Positions 50,079 to 59,556 are shown, counted from the stretch's first letter. The stretch is 64,000 nucleotides of DNA from Pseudomonadota bacterium (GCA_023391335.1 JAEWBG010000101.1:1-64000); one strand, 5' to 3'. Made by a program: numbers and translations. The notes: a model not told the origin generated them from the sequence alone.

Positions 50079-52424
50079 ATGCCCTCCTACGAAGAACTCG
50101 GTTCGTTCTATCTGGGTCGTGAAGTCGATCCGAACACGGGTAAGGACACGAGCGAACTCCTTTTATATGACTCGCGGGATCTGACGACGCACGCGGTATG
50201 CGTGGGAATGACCGGAAGCGGTAAGACGGGGTTGTGTTTGGCGTTGTTGGAGGAAGCGGCGATCGATGGCGTGCCGGCGCTGGTGATCGATCCCAAAGGG
50301 GATCTCGGAAATTTGGCGCTGACGTTTCCACAGTTGCGAGACACGGATTTCGCACCTTGGGTGGATGCGGGCGAAGCGGCGCGTAAAGGGATGAGTGTTG
50401 CCGAGTATGCGAAAGCGACGGCAGAGACGTGGCGCAAGGGATTGGCGGAATGGGACGAGGATGGCGCGCGCATTCAGAAGTTTCGCGATGCGGCGGACGT
50501 GACGATCTACACGCCAGGAAGTTCGGCGGGCCGTCCCTTGTCGATTCTGCGTTCGTTCGCGGCACCCTCCGGCGATTTGCTCAACGACGCGAATGCATTG
50601 CGCGAGCGAATCGCGGCGACCGTTGCGGGTCTGCTCGGCCTCATCGGCATCGATGCTGATCCGCTGAAGAGTCGCGAACACATTCTGCTGTCGACGATCT
50701 TCAATACATCGTGGGCCGCCGGGCATGACTTGGACATCGCAAGTCTGATCCAGTCCATTCAAAAGCCTCCGTTCGATAAGGTGGGAGTGTTCGAACTCGA
50801 GACGTTCTATCCGGCGAAGGAGCGTATCGAGCTTGCGATGGCGTTGAACAACTTGGTTGCTGCGCCGGGATTCGAGGCTTGGATGCAAGGCGAGGCGCTG
50901 GACATCGATCGCCTACTGCACACCGAGAGTGGCAAGCCGCGCATCTCGATCATCTCGATTGCACATCTGAACGACGCCGAGCGCATGTTCGTCGTGACGC
51001 TGCTTCTGGGCGAGACGATCGCGTGGATGCGCCGCCAATCGGGCACCTCGAGCCTGCGAGCACTCATATATATGGATGAGGTGTTCGGGTATTTCCCGCC
51101 CACGGCGATGCCGCCATCGAAAGTGCCGCTGTTGACGCTCGTGAAGCAGGCCCGGGCATTCGGGTTGGGCGTCGTGCTCGCAACGCAGAATCCCGTTGAT
51201 CTGGACTACAAAGGATTGTCGAACGCCGGCACTTGGTTCATCGGGCGCCTGCAAACCGAGCGCGACAAAGCGCGCGTGATCGAAGGATTGTTGAGCGCGT
51301 CGGGGGAAGGATTGGAAAAGGGTGTCCTGGAGAAGTTGCTCGCGACTTTGGGCAATCGCGTTTTCCTGATGCGAAATGCCCATGAAGCGGCACCCGTGCT
51401 GTTCAAGACTCGTTGGGCGCTTTCGTATCTGCGCGGGCCGATGACATTGAAGGAAATTAGCGGTCTTTCGCCGTCGCCGGCATCAAGCACGAAACCATCG
51501 ACTCAAAAAGTCGGCGCCAAAGAGTCGAGTAAACCCGTCGTGCCCGCCGACGTACCGGAATTCTTCTTGAAGTCAGCGGCGTCGAATCCAACCTATCAAG
51601 CTCAAGTGCTCGCGGTGACCAAGCTCCACTTCGTCGATAAGGGTTCCGATCTTGACGCCTGGGAGACGCGTTCGTGGCGTGGAGTACTTGCTGCGGACGA
51701 GCAGACGATCGAGTGGAATGAATCGGACGAGCCTCTCGATACTGCATTGATGGTGTCCACGCAAGCAGCCGCAGGCGCGCAATACAGTGCCACGCCCAGC
51801 GCATATTTGCGCGCGAGCAACTATTCGATCTGGCAAAAGCAATTGCTAAGTTACCTCTCGGAAGCGGCGACGCGCCAGGTGTATCGCGTGCCGGATCTGG
51901 ATCTCGCAATGGCGCCGAACGAGTCAGAGCGCGACTTTCGTGCTCGCGTCTCGATGGCACTGCGCGAAAAGCGCGATGCAGCGATCGACAAGCTCCGGCA
52001 GAAGTACGCGCCGCGATTGCAGACGCTTGATGACCAACTGCGACGCGCCGACGAACGCATCGAACGGGAACGGGGACAACTGACGGATCAGAAGATGCAG
52101 ACGGCGATCAACGTGGGCACGTCAATCTTGGGTGCATTGTTCGGACGCAAGCTGAGCAGCTCCACCTTTTCGCGCGTGGGGAGTGCTGCGCGAGGCGCTG
52201 GACGAATCGGGAGGGAAAGTGCGGATGTCGATCGCGCTCAGGAGAGTCGCGAAGTTCTGCAACAACGGCGCACGGATCTCGCGAATGAATTGGAACAGGA
52301 GATCGCCGAATTGAAGGGCGACTTGAATCCGGACAGCATCGAACTCGAGAAGGTGTCCGTTACCGCGCGACGCACCGACACGCAGGTCATCAAATTCGGT
52401 TTGCTGTGGGTGCCGAATGCCTAA
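50079..52424 (+). CDS. HerA-like (DUF87/FtsK-HerA) ATPase with C-terminal coiled coil
   Basis: The protein has 781 residues. Walker A is VGMTGSGKTGLCLALLEEA (about 40-55), IDPKGDLGNLAL follows, Walker B is LRALIYMDEVFGYFPP (around residue 335), and VVLATQNPVDLDYK is the sensor-like strand; together these are the HerA/VirB4-type RecA-fold ATPase pattern. The C-terminal third is highly charged with a long coiled coil (about 630-690 and 715-750). HerA proteins pump DNA, usually with a NurA nuclease, but no nuclease or defence gene is adjacent, so the role is unknown. The upstream extension of the frame runs through repeat DNA and is ignored. Confidence 0.85.
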   Translation: MPSYEELGSFYLGREVDPNTGKDTSELLLYDSRDLTTHAVCVGMTGSGKTGLCLALLEEAAIDGVPALVIDPKGDLGNLALTFPQLRDTDFAPWVDAGEAARKGMSVAEYAKATAETWRKGLAEWDEDGARIQKFRDAADVTIYTPGSSAGRPLSILRSFAAPSGDLLNDANALRERIAATVAGLLGLIGIDADPLKSREHILLSTIFNTSWAAGHDLDIASLIQSIQKPPFDKVGVFELETFYPAKERIELAMALNNLVAAPGFEAWMQGEALDIDRLLHTESGKPRISIISIAHLNDAERMFVVTLLLGETIAWMRRQSGTSSLRALIYMDEVFGYFPPTAMPPSKVPLLTLVKQARAFGLGVVLATQNPVDLDYKGLSNAGTWFIGRLQTERDKARVIEGLLSASGEGLEKGVLEKLLATLGNRVFLMRNAHEAAPVLFKTRWALSYLRGPMTLKEISGLSPSPASSTKPSTQKVGAKESSKPVVPADVPEFFLKSAASNPTYQAQVLAVTKLHFVDKGSDLDAWETRSWRGVLAADEQTIEWNESDEPLDTALMVSTQAAAGAQYSATPSAYLRASNYSIWQKQLLSYLSEAATRQVYRVPDLDLAMAPNESERDFRARVSMALREKRDAAIDKLRQKYAPRLQTLDDQLRRADERIERERGQLTDQKMQTAINVGTSILGALFGRKLSSSTFSRVGSAARGAGRIGRESADVDRAQESREVLQQRRTDLANELEQEIAELKGDLNPDSIELEKVSVTARRTDTQVIKFGLLWVPNA

Positions 52425-52434
52425 CGCATAAAAC

Positions 52435-52456
52435 AAGGCCCTCTTGCGAGGGCCTT
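52435..52456 (-). terminator. Intrinsic terminator AAGGCCCTC-GCAA-GAGGGCCTT
   Basis: A perfect 9-bp stem with a four-base loop lies between the convergent HerA-like and OmpA-like genes. On the minus strand it is followed by GTTTTA, so it best serves the OmpA-like gene, but it can act for both. Confidence 0.8.
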
Positions 52457-52479
52457 GCGTTCACAAGCGCAGCATCAGA

Positions 52480-53289
52480 TCAGGGGCTATCTGAGGCGAC
52501 GCGCGAACCGTCGTTCGCGAAGATCATCTCAACTCGGCGATTCTGCTGACGCCCGGCCGCGTTGTCATTGCTTGCCACCGGGAAGCTCTCGCCTTTTCCA
52601 ATCGCATTGATTTGCGAGTCTTGCACGCCTCGCTCTAGTAACGCACTGCGAACCGCATTCGCACGTGCTTCCGACAACTGCTGGTTGTACTCGTCAGAGC
52701 CGACGCTATCCGTATGACCTTCGATCGTGACCTGACGCTTCGGGTCTTCTTTCAGCACCGAAGCAAGCCGTTCAATCGTGGTGTACGCACCCGGCTTCAG
52801 CGTGGACTTGCCGGTGTCGAATAGGACATCGCCAAGCGTCACGACCATTCCTCGATCGGTTTTCTTCGCACGCAACTGCGACAGCTCCTGCTCCAAGGAC
52901 TGGGCACGCTGCCGTGCGGCTTGCGCCTCGCGCTCGCGAGCCTGTACGAGCACTGCTTGCCGTTCGGCCGTGCCCTTCTCGACTTCATCACGTGCTTGCG
53001 CAGTGAGGATCTTCTCATTCGCGATCTCTGCGTTACGAGTCGCGACCATCGCGTGATACTTGATGTCTTCGAGCTTGCCGCCTTTCTCGGCCAGCCGATT
53101 CGCAACATCCAGCGACTTACGCGCATCTGCGATGTTCGAAGCTGCTACGCCGGCACGGGGCGATGATTCCACTTGGGGCACGACGGCCCGTGCCGTCTCC
53201 AGCTCGTCGATGTTTTTCGGCGTGCTGGCGCAGCCAACGAGAACGGCTGCGATGGCGCCCGCCAACAGATAATGAGGTGTCCGCTTCAT
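52480..53289 (-). CDS. OmpA-family peptidoglycan-binding lipoprotein with DUF4398 region
   Basis: The 269-residue protein has a lipobox (AAVLVGC, Cys19). The N-terminal half matches the DUF4398 helical pattern (SNIADARKSLDVANRLAEKG, with coiled coil to about 145). The C-terminal OmpA domain contains LFDTGKSTLKPGA, IEGHTDSVGSDEYNQQLSEARANAV and NRRVEM, which bind meso-diaminopimelate in peptidoglycan. It probably tethers the outer membrane to the wall. It follows the small DUF4398 lipoprotein gene by 40 bases. Confidence 0.92.
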   Translation of the reverse strand: MKRTPHYLLAGAIAAVLVGCASTPKNIDELETARAVVPQVESSPRAGVAASNIADARKSLDVANRLAEKGGKLEDIKYHAMVATRNAEIANEKILTAQARDEVEKGTAERQAVLVQAREREAQAARQRAQSLEQELSQLRAKKTDRGMVVTLGDVLFDTGKSTLKPGAYTTIERLASVLKEDPKRQVTIEGHTDSVGSDEYNQQLSEARANAVRSALLERGVQDSQINAIGKGESFPVASNDNAAGRQQNRRVEMIFANDGSRVASDSP

Positions 53290-53329
53290 GGTCTTCTCCT
53301 GAAAACGCTAACTTGGGTGGGCGCCTAGC

Positions 53330-53758
53330 TCACTGATTAGGCGTCGTGGTGTCGGAGTCCGAGGCCGTCGACGTCGGGGTCTGTTCTCCACGGGCCGCTT
53401 CTTGCTTCAGCGTTTGTATGCTGGCCGTCAGCTCATCGGCTGCTTTGCGAGCTGCCGCACTCTGCGACTTCGCCACAGCGAGATCCGCGTCGAGCTGGGC
53501 CTGCTGTGCATAGCGTTGTGCCAATTCATCCTTTTCTGCTTCGACCGCCTTGTGCGCACGCTCCACGTCGTCGCGAGCATGTTGCAGCTCTAGCGCGCCG
53601 TTTTCAGAATTCCCGACTGTTTGCTGCGCCTGTTGCACGGCAACTTCGCTGCGCGAAACACGATCTTTGGTGAGCTCGGATACGCCTGAGCTGCAACCTG
53701 CAGCGACGCACGCCAGCGCCACGTAAATCGGCGCGGCCTTGATGTGCAAACTGTTCAT
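53330..53758 (-). CDS. Small DUF4398-like lipoprotein
   Basis: The 142-residue protein has a signal peptide with lipobox (LACVAAGC, then SSG). An almost wholly helical, coiled-coil-prone mature part follows (RSEVAVQQAQQTV, ELQHARDDVERAHKAVEAEK), with a Thr/Ser/Asp-rich tail. GGAGG lies seven bases ahead of ATG 53758. It pairs with the adjacent OmpA-family lipoprotein that shares the DUF4398-type helix, as often seen in this family. Confidence 0.85.
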   Translation of the reverse strand: MNSLHIKAAPIYVALACVAAGCSSGVSELTKDRVSRSEVAVQQAQQTVGNSENGALELQHARDDVERAHKAVEAEKDELAQRYAQQAQLDADLAVAKSQSAAARKAADELTASIQTLKQEAARGEQTPTSTASDSDTTTPNQ

Positions 53759-53959
53759 AGCTGACCTCCGATGGCATGTTGAAAGGCAAACTTGTTGGCA
53801 GACAACGCGTGTTTTGTAAGCGCGGTTCCGGATTGGGTGCGCTAAGTACGCTGTCTTGTTCGTGTTTTGCACCACTTCACATGCACTTCGTTGGAAGCGC
53901 GGTTCACTCACAATGCGTACTGCATATAACTACGTGCACCCCGCAGGCATAATGGTCGA

Positions 53960-54982
53960 ATGAAATTAACAGCAGGCATTGTCGGATTCGGGCTCGCGGG
54001 CCGCTATTTCCATGCGCCGTTGCTTCGACAAGCAGGGTTCGACATTTCCGACGTCGTGAGCAGTAAGCCGGATGCGGTTCATGGCCTTCTGTCCCAAGCG
54101 AATGTGCTTTCGAGCGCAGATGAATTGTTCGCGCGGCCCGTCGATGTCGTCGTGATCGCATCGCCCAATCAGTTGCACGTGCCGCAAGCTCGTGCTGCGC
54201 TTGCGGCGGGCAAACATGTCGTCGTCGATAAACCGGTCGCAGTGACGAGCAAAGAGGCACGTGAACTCGCGGCGTTCGCGCGTGACAAGAATCGAGTACT
54301 CGCGGTGTTTCAGAATCGTCGCTGGGATAGCGATTTCCTCACATTGCAACGATTGATCGCGGAAGATCGGCTTGGCGCGATCAATTCATATGAAGCACGC
54401 TGGGATCGCTTCCGTCCGAACATCGCTGATCGTTGGCGCGAACGCGCAGAACCGGGCGCAGGTGTGCTGTTCGATCTGGGTTCGCATTTGATCGATCAAG
54501 CGCTGCAGTTATTCGGGATGCCCGATTGGTTGCAGGCGGACGTGTTCGCTCAGAGACCTAACAGCGCGGCCGATGATGGATTCGGTTTGTTGCTGGTGAA
54601 GAACAACGTTCGCATTCGCTTAGGGGTTAGCTCGCTGGTTGCGAACAATGGATTTCGATACCGCGTGCATGGATCGAAAGCGTCGTTCTTGAAGTCCGGT
54701 CTCGATACTCAAGAAGCGCAGTCTCGTGCTGGCATGGAGCCCAGCAATGAAGCATTCGGCATCGAACCCGAATCGCAGTGGGGCACACTGTTCGAACCTG
54801 ATGATCGCAACACACGCATCGCTCCGGAACGCGGATGCTGGATCTATTTCTATGAACGAGTGCGTGCCGCAATCGAAAATGGCGCGCCGCCACCTGTGTC
54901 TGCCGAGGACGCCGCTCGCGTGATTGAAGTTATCGAAGCGGCGTGTGAGAGTAGTCGCGAGGGCCGGCGGATTCACTTTTGA
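53960..54982 (+). CDS. Gfo/Idh/MocA-family oxidoreductase
   Basis: The 340-residue protein has an N-terminal Rossmann domain (GIVGFGLAGRYFHAPLL; VVIASPNQLHVPQARAAL), the conserved lysine in VVVDKPVAVTSKEA, and a C-terminal beta-sheet domain (GVLFDLGSHLIDQALQLFG). These enzymes oxidise or reduce sugars or related polyols with NAD(P); the exact substrate is unknown. Monocistronic. Confidence 0.93.
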   Translation: MKLTAGIVGFGLAGRYFHAPLLRQAGFDISDVVSSKPDAVHGLLSQANVLSSADELFARPVDVVVIASPNQLHVPQARAALAAGKHVVVDKPVAVTSKEARELAAFARDKNRVLAVFQNRRWDSDFLTLQRLIAEDRLGAINSYEARWDRFRPNIADRWRERAEPGAGVLFDLGSHLIDQALQLFGMPDWLQADVFAQRPNSAADDGFGLLLVKNNVRIRLGVSSLVANNGFRYRVHGSKASFLKSGLDTQEAQSRAGMEPSNEAFGIEPESQWGTLFEPDDRNTRIAPERGCWIYFYERVRAAIENGAPPPVSAEDAARVIEVIEAACESSREGRRIHF

Positions 54983-55493
54983 AGAGCAGGAACTCCACGG
55001 GGAACTTAGCGGAATCGCGGCTGGTGATACGTGGCTTTTTCTCTGACCGCCAACTGTCAACCGTAAACCGCGATCGTCAGAAAACAAGAGTTTCACACGG
55101 AGAACACGGAGTTCTAAAGAAGAACGTGTGAGGTGTGATGTGTAGTAGGCAGCACTCCATTCTTACTGCCATCCTAATATCAAGCGCGTGCGAGTGACGC
55201 GAGTGGGAGCCCCAACCCTCAACGGTCAACTGGCAACTGGACTCGGACGCAACACAAAGAGCGCATAGATTTTCCCTGTCGCACCCGCGCAGGCGGGTGG
55301 CCATCTTGGGGCTCGTTACCGTCATCAGAAGCATTTCAAACGTAGCGCGCGTCTTCTGAGCGCGACCGGCGAGGCTAGCCCGGGTGACCGTGGCGGATCG
55401 CTTCGATAAGTGTCACGGCATCAGACGCCGCACTCCGCCGCAACATTTTGGCCTGCGCTACTATCAGATCCTAACAAGTGAGGAATCACCCAA
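54983..55493. other. 511-bp intergenic region with interspersed words
   Basis: It contains CCAACTGTCAACCGTAAACC-type words near 55050 and 55210, the word TTTCACACGGAGAACACGGAG (55092-55112), a GGACGCAACACAAAG word (55245-55270) and GTGTGAGGTGTGATGTGT near 55125. No gene is supported. Confidence 0.6.
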
Positions 55494-55907
55494 ATGGCCC
55501 ACAAGATTTCACCATTCCTGATGTTTCAAAAATCCTGCGCTGAAGAGGCCATGCAGTTCTACGTGGGCTTGTTTGCTCGCTCGGAGATCAAACACATTGA
55601 ACGTTATGGGCGAGGAGAACCTGGACCTGAAGGGACAGTGAAGCGTGCGGACTTCACGCTCGCCGGACAGGAGGTGATCTGCATCGACAGTCCGGTGAAG
55701 CATGCATTCGACTTCACGCCTTCAATGTCGCTCTTCGTCGAATGCGAGAGTGAAGCTGAGCTTCAGAGGGCATTCGATGCACTCTCCGATGGCGGTGCCG
55801 TGTTGATGCCGCTGAACAATTACGGCTTCAGTCAGAAATTTGGATGGGTGAATGATCGCTTCGGGGTGTCTTGGCAGTTGAATCTGGCAAGCGCGGCTGG
55901 TCAGTAA
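55494..55907 (+). CDS. PhnB-like VOC family protein
   Basis: The 137-residue protein carries ISPFLMFQKSCAEEAMQFYV and, at the end, GWVNDRFGVSWQLNL, the signature of PhnB/3-demethylubiquinone-methyltransferase-like VOC proteins. It lacks a methyltransferase SAM motif. The function is unknown. AAGTGAGG lies upstream of the ATG. Confidence 0.9.
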   Translation: MAHKISPFLMFQKSCAEEAMQFYVGLFARSEIKHIERYGRGEPGPEGTVKRADFTLAGQEVICIDSPVKHAFDFTPSMSLFVECESEAELQRAFDALSDGGAVLMPLNNYGFSQKFGWVNDRFGVSWQLNLASAAGQ

Positions 55908-56145
55908 AAGTGAGGGAGTCAGGAGCGACGCAGCATCGCGAATCTAACGCAGTCCCCCAATGAGCACGCGGCGTCTCCATGACGAGGCAATTTGAGCGTC
56001 AAATAGCCGAATAATCGAAGCTCCCAAGCACCTTTCACGCCGTAGGCTTACATACAGGCTTGCGTGTCCACATTCGGCTCGTCAGCCCGCATTGGCTACT
56101 CCGTATCGGACGAAGTGTAACTATGGAGCTGAAAGCGGTGTTGTG

Positions 56146-56151
56146 TATACT
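56146..56151 (+). promoter_or_regulatory. Candidate -10 box of the toxin-antitoxin promoter
   Basis: TATACT lies 24 bases ahead of the toxin start and overlaps the palindrome GTATAC, which could also be an antitoxin binding site. No good -35 box is seen. Confidence 0.35.
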
Positions 56152-56174
56152 CCACTGGCGGACAGGAAGTCCTC

Positions 56175-56495
56175 ATGCTGACCATCATTGAATCGCCGCT
56201 GTTCACGAAGCTGTGGCCGGATTACTGGACTGAGGACGAACGAGGAGAATTCGCAGCGTTCATCTCCAATAATCCTGAGATCGGCGATGTAGTGCCGGGC
56301 TCGGGAGGATGTCGCAAGGTGCGGTGGTCGCGCGCGGGTTCAGGGAAGCGCGGTGGAGTGCGGGTCATATACACGGCTCGACTAGCTCGGGCCGCAATAG
56401 TTTTGCTCGTGATTTATTCGAAGAGTGCTCGGGACAGTATCGCGCCGGACATCCTGCGGAGAATCGCGGAGGAAATGGGTCATGCCACGACGTGA
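56175..56495 (+). CDS. RelE/HigB-like toxin of a type II toxin-antitoxin pair
   Basis: The 106-residue basic protein follows the layout of RelE-superfamily mRNA interferases: an N-terminal helix region (YWTEDERGEFAAFISNNPE), GDVVPGSGGCRKVRW, then the strand KRGGVRVIYTARL with basic residues and VLLVIYSKSARDSI. It is expected to cut mRNA on the ribosome. It precedes its antitoxin, the HigBA-like order, and overlaps it by 14 bases. AGGAAG serves as the ribosome-binding site. Confidence 0.9.
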   Translation: MLTIIESPLFTKLWPDYWTEDERGEFAAFISNNPEIGDVVPGSGGCRKVRWSRAGSGKRGGVRVIYTARLARAAIVLLVIYSKSARDSIAPDILRRIAEEMGHATT

Positions 56496-56793
56496 AAAAG
56501 AACTGTTGGCTCGAGATGCCAAACGAAACATCGGCGAGGAGCTGTTACAGGCAATTCGAGACGTAAAAGCGGGGCGCCGTGGTGCGAAGTACAAGGTGAA
56601 AGCGAATGACATCGTAACCGCGCGACTTAAGAGTGGTCTATCTCAGAGCCAATTCGCGGCAGCTCTAAATATTTCTGCCAGAACCCTGCAGCATTGGGAG
56701 CAAGGCCGCCGGCAACCTTCCGGTGCTGCCGAGACGCTACTCAAGATCGTGGCCCGGCATCCTGAAGTACTTAAAGAAGTGATCGCTGCTTAG
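56482..56793 (+). CDS. NadS/HigA-type helix-turn-helix antitoxin
   Basis: The 103-residue protein has a helical N-terminus that would wrap the toxin and a C-terminal Cro/C1 helix-turn-helix (VTARLKSGLSQSQFAAALNI then SARTLQHWEQGRRQPSG). The sequence fits the NadS antitoxin group. I take ATG 56482, within the toxin gene, as start because homologues begin near there. It probably also represses the operon. Confidence 0.9.
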   Translation: MPRREKELLARDAKRNIGEELLQAIRDVKAGRRGAKYKVKANDIVTARLKSGLSQSQFAAALNISARTLQHWEQGRRQPSGAAETLLKIVARHPEVLKEVIAA

Positions 56794-56991
56794 GGAGCAG
56801 TTCGGCCGGAGCCTGAAGCTCTGGACCAAGCTCAGCGCGAACGACTGCTCTTGTCTTCGCAAACCGTGCCCCGCTGGAGCTCCTGTCTGCAGCGCGCCGA
56901 GGAGCAAGATAGGCACCCGCCTTCGCGGGTGTGACGGCATTAAACTCTGTGTGCTCTGTGCGCTCTGTGTGAGATTCTTTTCCGTCTCGTC

Positions 56992-57474
56992 CTAATCGCG
57001 GAAATTCGTGAACTGAAACGGCAAATCCAGCTTCGCGCCCCGAACCATTTTGATCACATCCTGCAAATCATCCTTGCTCTTACCCGTGACGCGCACTTGT
57101 TTGTCTTGTAGCGCAGCCTGCACTTTGAGTTTGGAATCCTTGATCAGCCGCTGAAGCTTCTTTCCCAGCTCGCTATCGATCCCCTGCCGCAGAGTCACCA
57201 TCTGCCGTGCCGTCTGTCCCTGTATCACGGGATCATCGATCTTCATGCACGTGATATCGATGTTCCGCTTCGTAAGCCGCAATCGCAGGATGTCCATCAT
57301 CTGCTTGAGTTGAAAGTCCGCCTGCGCCGTCAGCGTGATGACGAAGTCCTTCAACTCGAACTTCGCATTCGTGCCTTTGAAATCGAAGCGCGTACCGACC
57401 TCGCGGTTCGCTTGATCCACAGCATTCGCCACTTCGTGGCCGTTGAGTTCAGAGACGATGTCGAAGGAGGGCAT
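56992..57474 (-). CDS. yajQ: YajQ-family nucleotide-binding protein
   Basis: The 160-residue protein starts MPSFDIVSELNGHEVANAVDQ and continues with TRFDFKGTNAKFEL, near-universal in YajQ. Members bind nucleotides, and in Xanthomonas the homologue binds c-di-GMP and controls virulence genes. Whether c-di-GMP is bound here is unproven, but it is notable given the c-di-GMP-type protein in the polysaccharide cluster. A single gene. Confidence 0.95.
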   Translation of the reverse strand: MPSFDIVSELNGHEVANAVDQANREVGTRFDFKGTNAKFELKDFVITLTAQADFQLKQMMDILRLRLTKRNIDITCMKIDDPVIQGQTARQMVTLRQGIDSELGKKLQRLIKDSKLKVQAALQDKQVRVTGKSKDDLQDVIKMVRGAKLDLPFQFTNFRD

Positions 57475-57665
57475 GGGAATAGTGATGAGGTGATGGAGTG
57501 ATGAAGTGAAATGCGTAGATTCTAGAGTACTAACCTGACGTGGATAGGTCCATGACGAGTAGTAACGGATGGGACTGAACCATGCCCCGTGGAGACATTC
57601 CTTCCTTCACTTCTTACCGAATATTCGGGGTGCTGCTCCCAACGGTAATGAAGAGGTTGTTACCC

Positions 57666-57730
57666 GACGTTAGTCCCTCTCGATGCGGAGCATCGTTCCC
57701 GACAACGTCCTTCCCGATCGCAAAGCGATC
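57666..57730. repeat. Hairpin array D: four short palindromes
   Basis: Units: GACGttAGTC (57666), CGATGCggaGCATCG (57681), GACaacGTC (57701) and GATCGCaaaGCGATC (57716). Spacers are CCTCT, TTCCC and CTTCCC. Same style as arrays A-C. Confidence 0.8.
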
Positions 57731-57758
57731 CGTCATTCGTATCACGCGCGGAGCGCTT

Positions 57759-59042
57759 TCACCCCATCACTTCATCACTCGGCTTTGGCCCGTAAGCCCT
57801 CCACTCCTTATCCACAATCAAGCGCGCACCGCGGCTGAACGTGATGTACGACCACGCCCATTGCACCAGGACTGAGAGGCGATTGCGAAAGCCGCTCAGT
57901 CGATAGATGTGGACGATGAGCCAGAACCACCAGCCGAAGCGGCCGGCAAGGCGCAGCCGGCCAAATTCGCAGATCGCGCGATTGCGTCCGATCGTCGCCA
58001 TCTTGCCGAGGTCGTGATAGTGAAAGGGTTTGCGAGCTTTGCCCTTGAGTTCGTCCTTGACCGTTTCGGCGAAGTAGATGCCTTGTTGCATGGCGACGAG
58101 TGCGATGCCGGGTAACGGTTGGCCCTGTTCATCGCGACAATTGGCCATGTCGCCGGCAACGAAGACCTCCGAGTGTCCGGGAATCGTGAGATCTGGATTG
58201 ACGATGACGCGTCCTGCTCGATCCGTCTGGACACCTTGCAACGTGCCGCCCAACGCAGATGCGCGAACACCTGCGGCCCACAACGTCGTCGATGCCGCGA
58301 CGTGTTCATCGCCGATGGTCACGCCGCTGGCTGTGATGTTCGTTACGCGTGCGGCCGTCCACACTTGCACGCCCAATGCTTCCAAATCCCGCATCGCGCG
58401 AGCTGCTAGCTTGGTATCGAACCCCGCGAGAATTCGTGGCCCGGCCTCAACCAAAATCACGCGTGTCTGGCGCGGATCGATACTGCGAAAATCTTTCGCC
58501 AAGGTGAATCGGCTCATCTCGCCGATGGCGCCGGCAAGTTCCACACCTGTTGGCCCGCCACCGACGACCACAAATGTGAGATGTCGGCGTCGCGCTTCTT
58601 GATCCGACTCGCGTTCCGCCGCTTCGAATGCCTCCAGCACACGGCGACGAATCTCCGTCGCTTGCGGCAGTGTTTTCAAACCCGGTGCAAACGGCTCCCA
58701 TTCTTCATGGCCGAAGTAGGCGTGCTGCGCTCCGCACGCGATCAACACATAGTCGTAAGCAAACTCGCCCACGTTCGTGATGATCTTTCGGTTCACCGCA
58801 TCGACTCGTTGGGCCTCCGCCTGAATCACACGGATGTTTCGATGCGGCGAGAGGAGGCTTCGAATCGGTACAGCGATATCGGCCGGGCTGAGGGCCGCCA
58901 TCGCAACTTGATACAACAGCGGCTGAAACAGATAGTGGTTCTCGCGATCGAGAACGGTGACTTCGATATTCGGTACGCTGCCTAAGTGTTTAGCCGCATT
59001 CAGACCCGCAAATCCCGATCCGATGATGACGATCTTCGCCAT
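57759..59042 (-). CDS. ndh: Type II NADH dehydrogenase (NDH-2)
   Basis: The 427-residue flavoprotein has the FAD motif VIIGSGFAGLNAAKHLG at the N-terminus, the NAD(P) motif VVVGGGPTGVELAGAIGEM around residue 165, and the late FAD motif FVAGDMANC. The C-terminal region has amphipathic membrane-binding segments. It feeds electrons from NADH to quinone without proton pumping. ATG 59042 is chosen; an upstream GTG overlaps the NUDIX stop. Probably co-transcribed with the NUDIX gene. Confidence 0.93.
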   Translation of the reverse strand: MAKIVIIGSGFAGLNAAKHLGSVPNIEVTVLDRENHYLFQPLLYQVAMAALSPADIAVPIRSLLSPHRNIRVIQAEAQRVDAVNRKIITNVGEFAYDYVLIACGAQHAYFGHEEWEPFAPGLKTLPQATEIRRRVLEAFEAAERESDQEARRRHLTFVVVGGGPTGVELAGAIGEMSRFTLAKDFRSIDPRQTRVILVEAGPRILAGFDTKLAARAMRDLEALGVQVWTAARVTNITASGVTIGDEHVAASTTLWAAGVRASALGGTLQGVQTDRAGRVIVNPDLTIPGHSEVFVAGDMANCRDEQGQPLPGIALVAMQQGIYFAETVKDELKGKARKPFHYHDLGKMATIGRNRAICEFGRLRLAGRFGWWFWLIVHIYRLSGFRNRLSVLVQWAWSYITFSRGARLIVDKEWRAYGPKPSDEVMG

Positions 59043-59044
59043 GG

Positions 59045-59476
59045 TCACGCTTCATCCAATCTCAGCAGCGCTCCGGCCCAACGCACGATGGGATCCACTC
59101 GGGGAGAGACGAGCCGCAGCGCTTCGTCGTAGTCGACCCATCTGAATTCGTTGTGTTCGGCCCGCCCGAGTTCTGCGATCACAGGCAACGTGACCGCAAC
59201 GGTTTTGGTTTTGGCGATGAAGTAGCGGGCGACTTTGCCGCGGCTATACGGCCGTGTTTCGATGTAGTCGTGGCCCCAGGAGAAATCGAGGTCTTCGATC
59301 AGCGTCTCTTCGCGGACCTCACGAATCGCTGCTGCGAGCGGTTCTTCGCCCGCTTCGACCATGCCTTTGGGGAAATCCCAGTGCGTAAAGGCGCGCAGCA
59401 GGAGAAAACGCCAACCCTCGGCGCTTTCTCGAATGACGACGACACCAGCAGATAATCGCGTGCCACGAGACGGCAT
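59045..59476 (-). CDS. NUDIX hydrolase
   Basis: The 143-residue protein has a NUDIX box GMVEAGEEPLAAAIREVREE followed by TLI. The box keeps the catalytic REVREE, but Leu replaces the usual Gly before the final hydrophobic residue. The layout resembles diadenosine-polyphosphate (Ap4A) hydrolases (PKGMVEAGE; FRWVDYDEA). The stop touches the NDH-2 gene. Confidence 0.9.
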   Translation of the reverse strand: MPSRGTRLSAGVVVIRESAEGWRFLLLRAFTHWDFPKGMVEAGEEPLAAAIREVREETLIEDLDFSWGHDYIETRPYSRGKVARYFIAKTKTVAVTLPVIAELGRAEHNEFRWVDYDEALRLVSPRVDPIVRWAGALLRLDEA

Positions 59477-59556
59477 GCTCGTAAGTATAGCGAGGGCGAC
59501 TCGGCCGTGACCAAGTCGCGCTCACCGAACCGTTCACTTGCAAGAACGACACGGCG

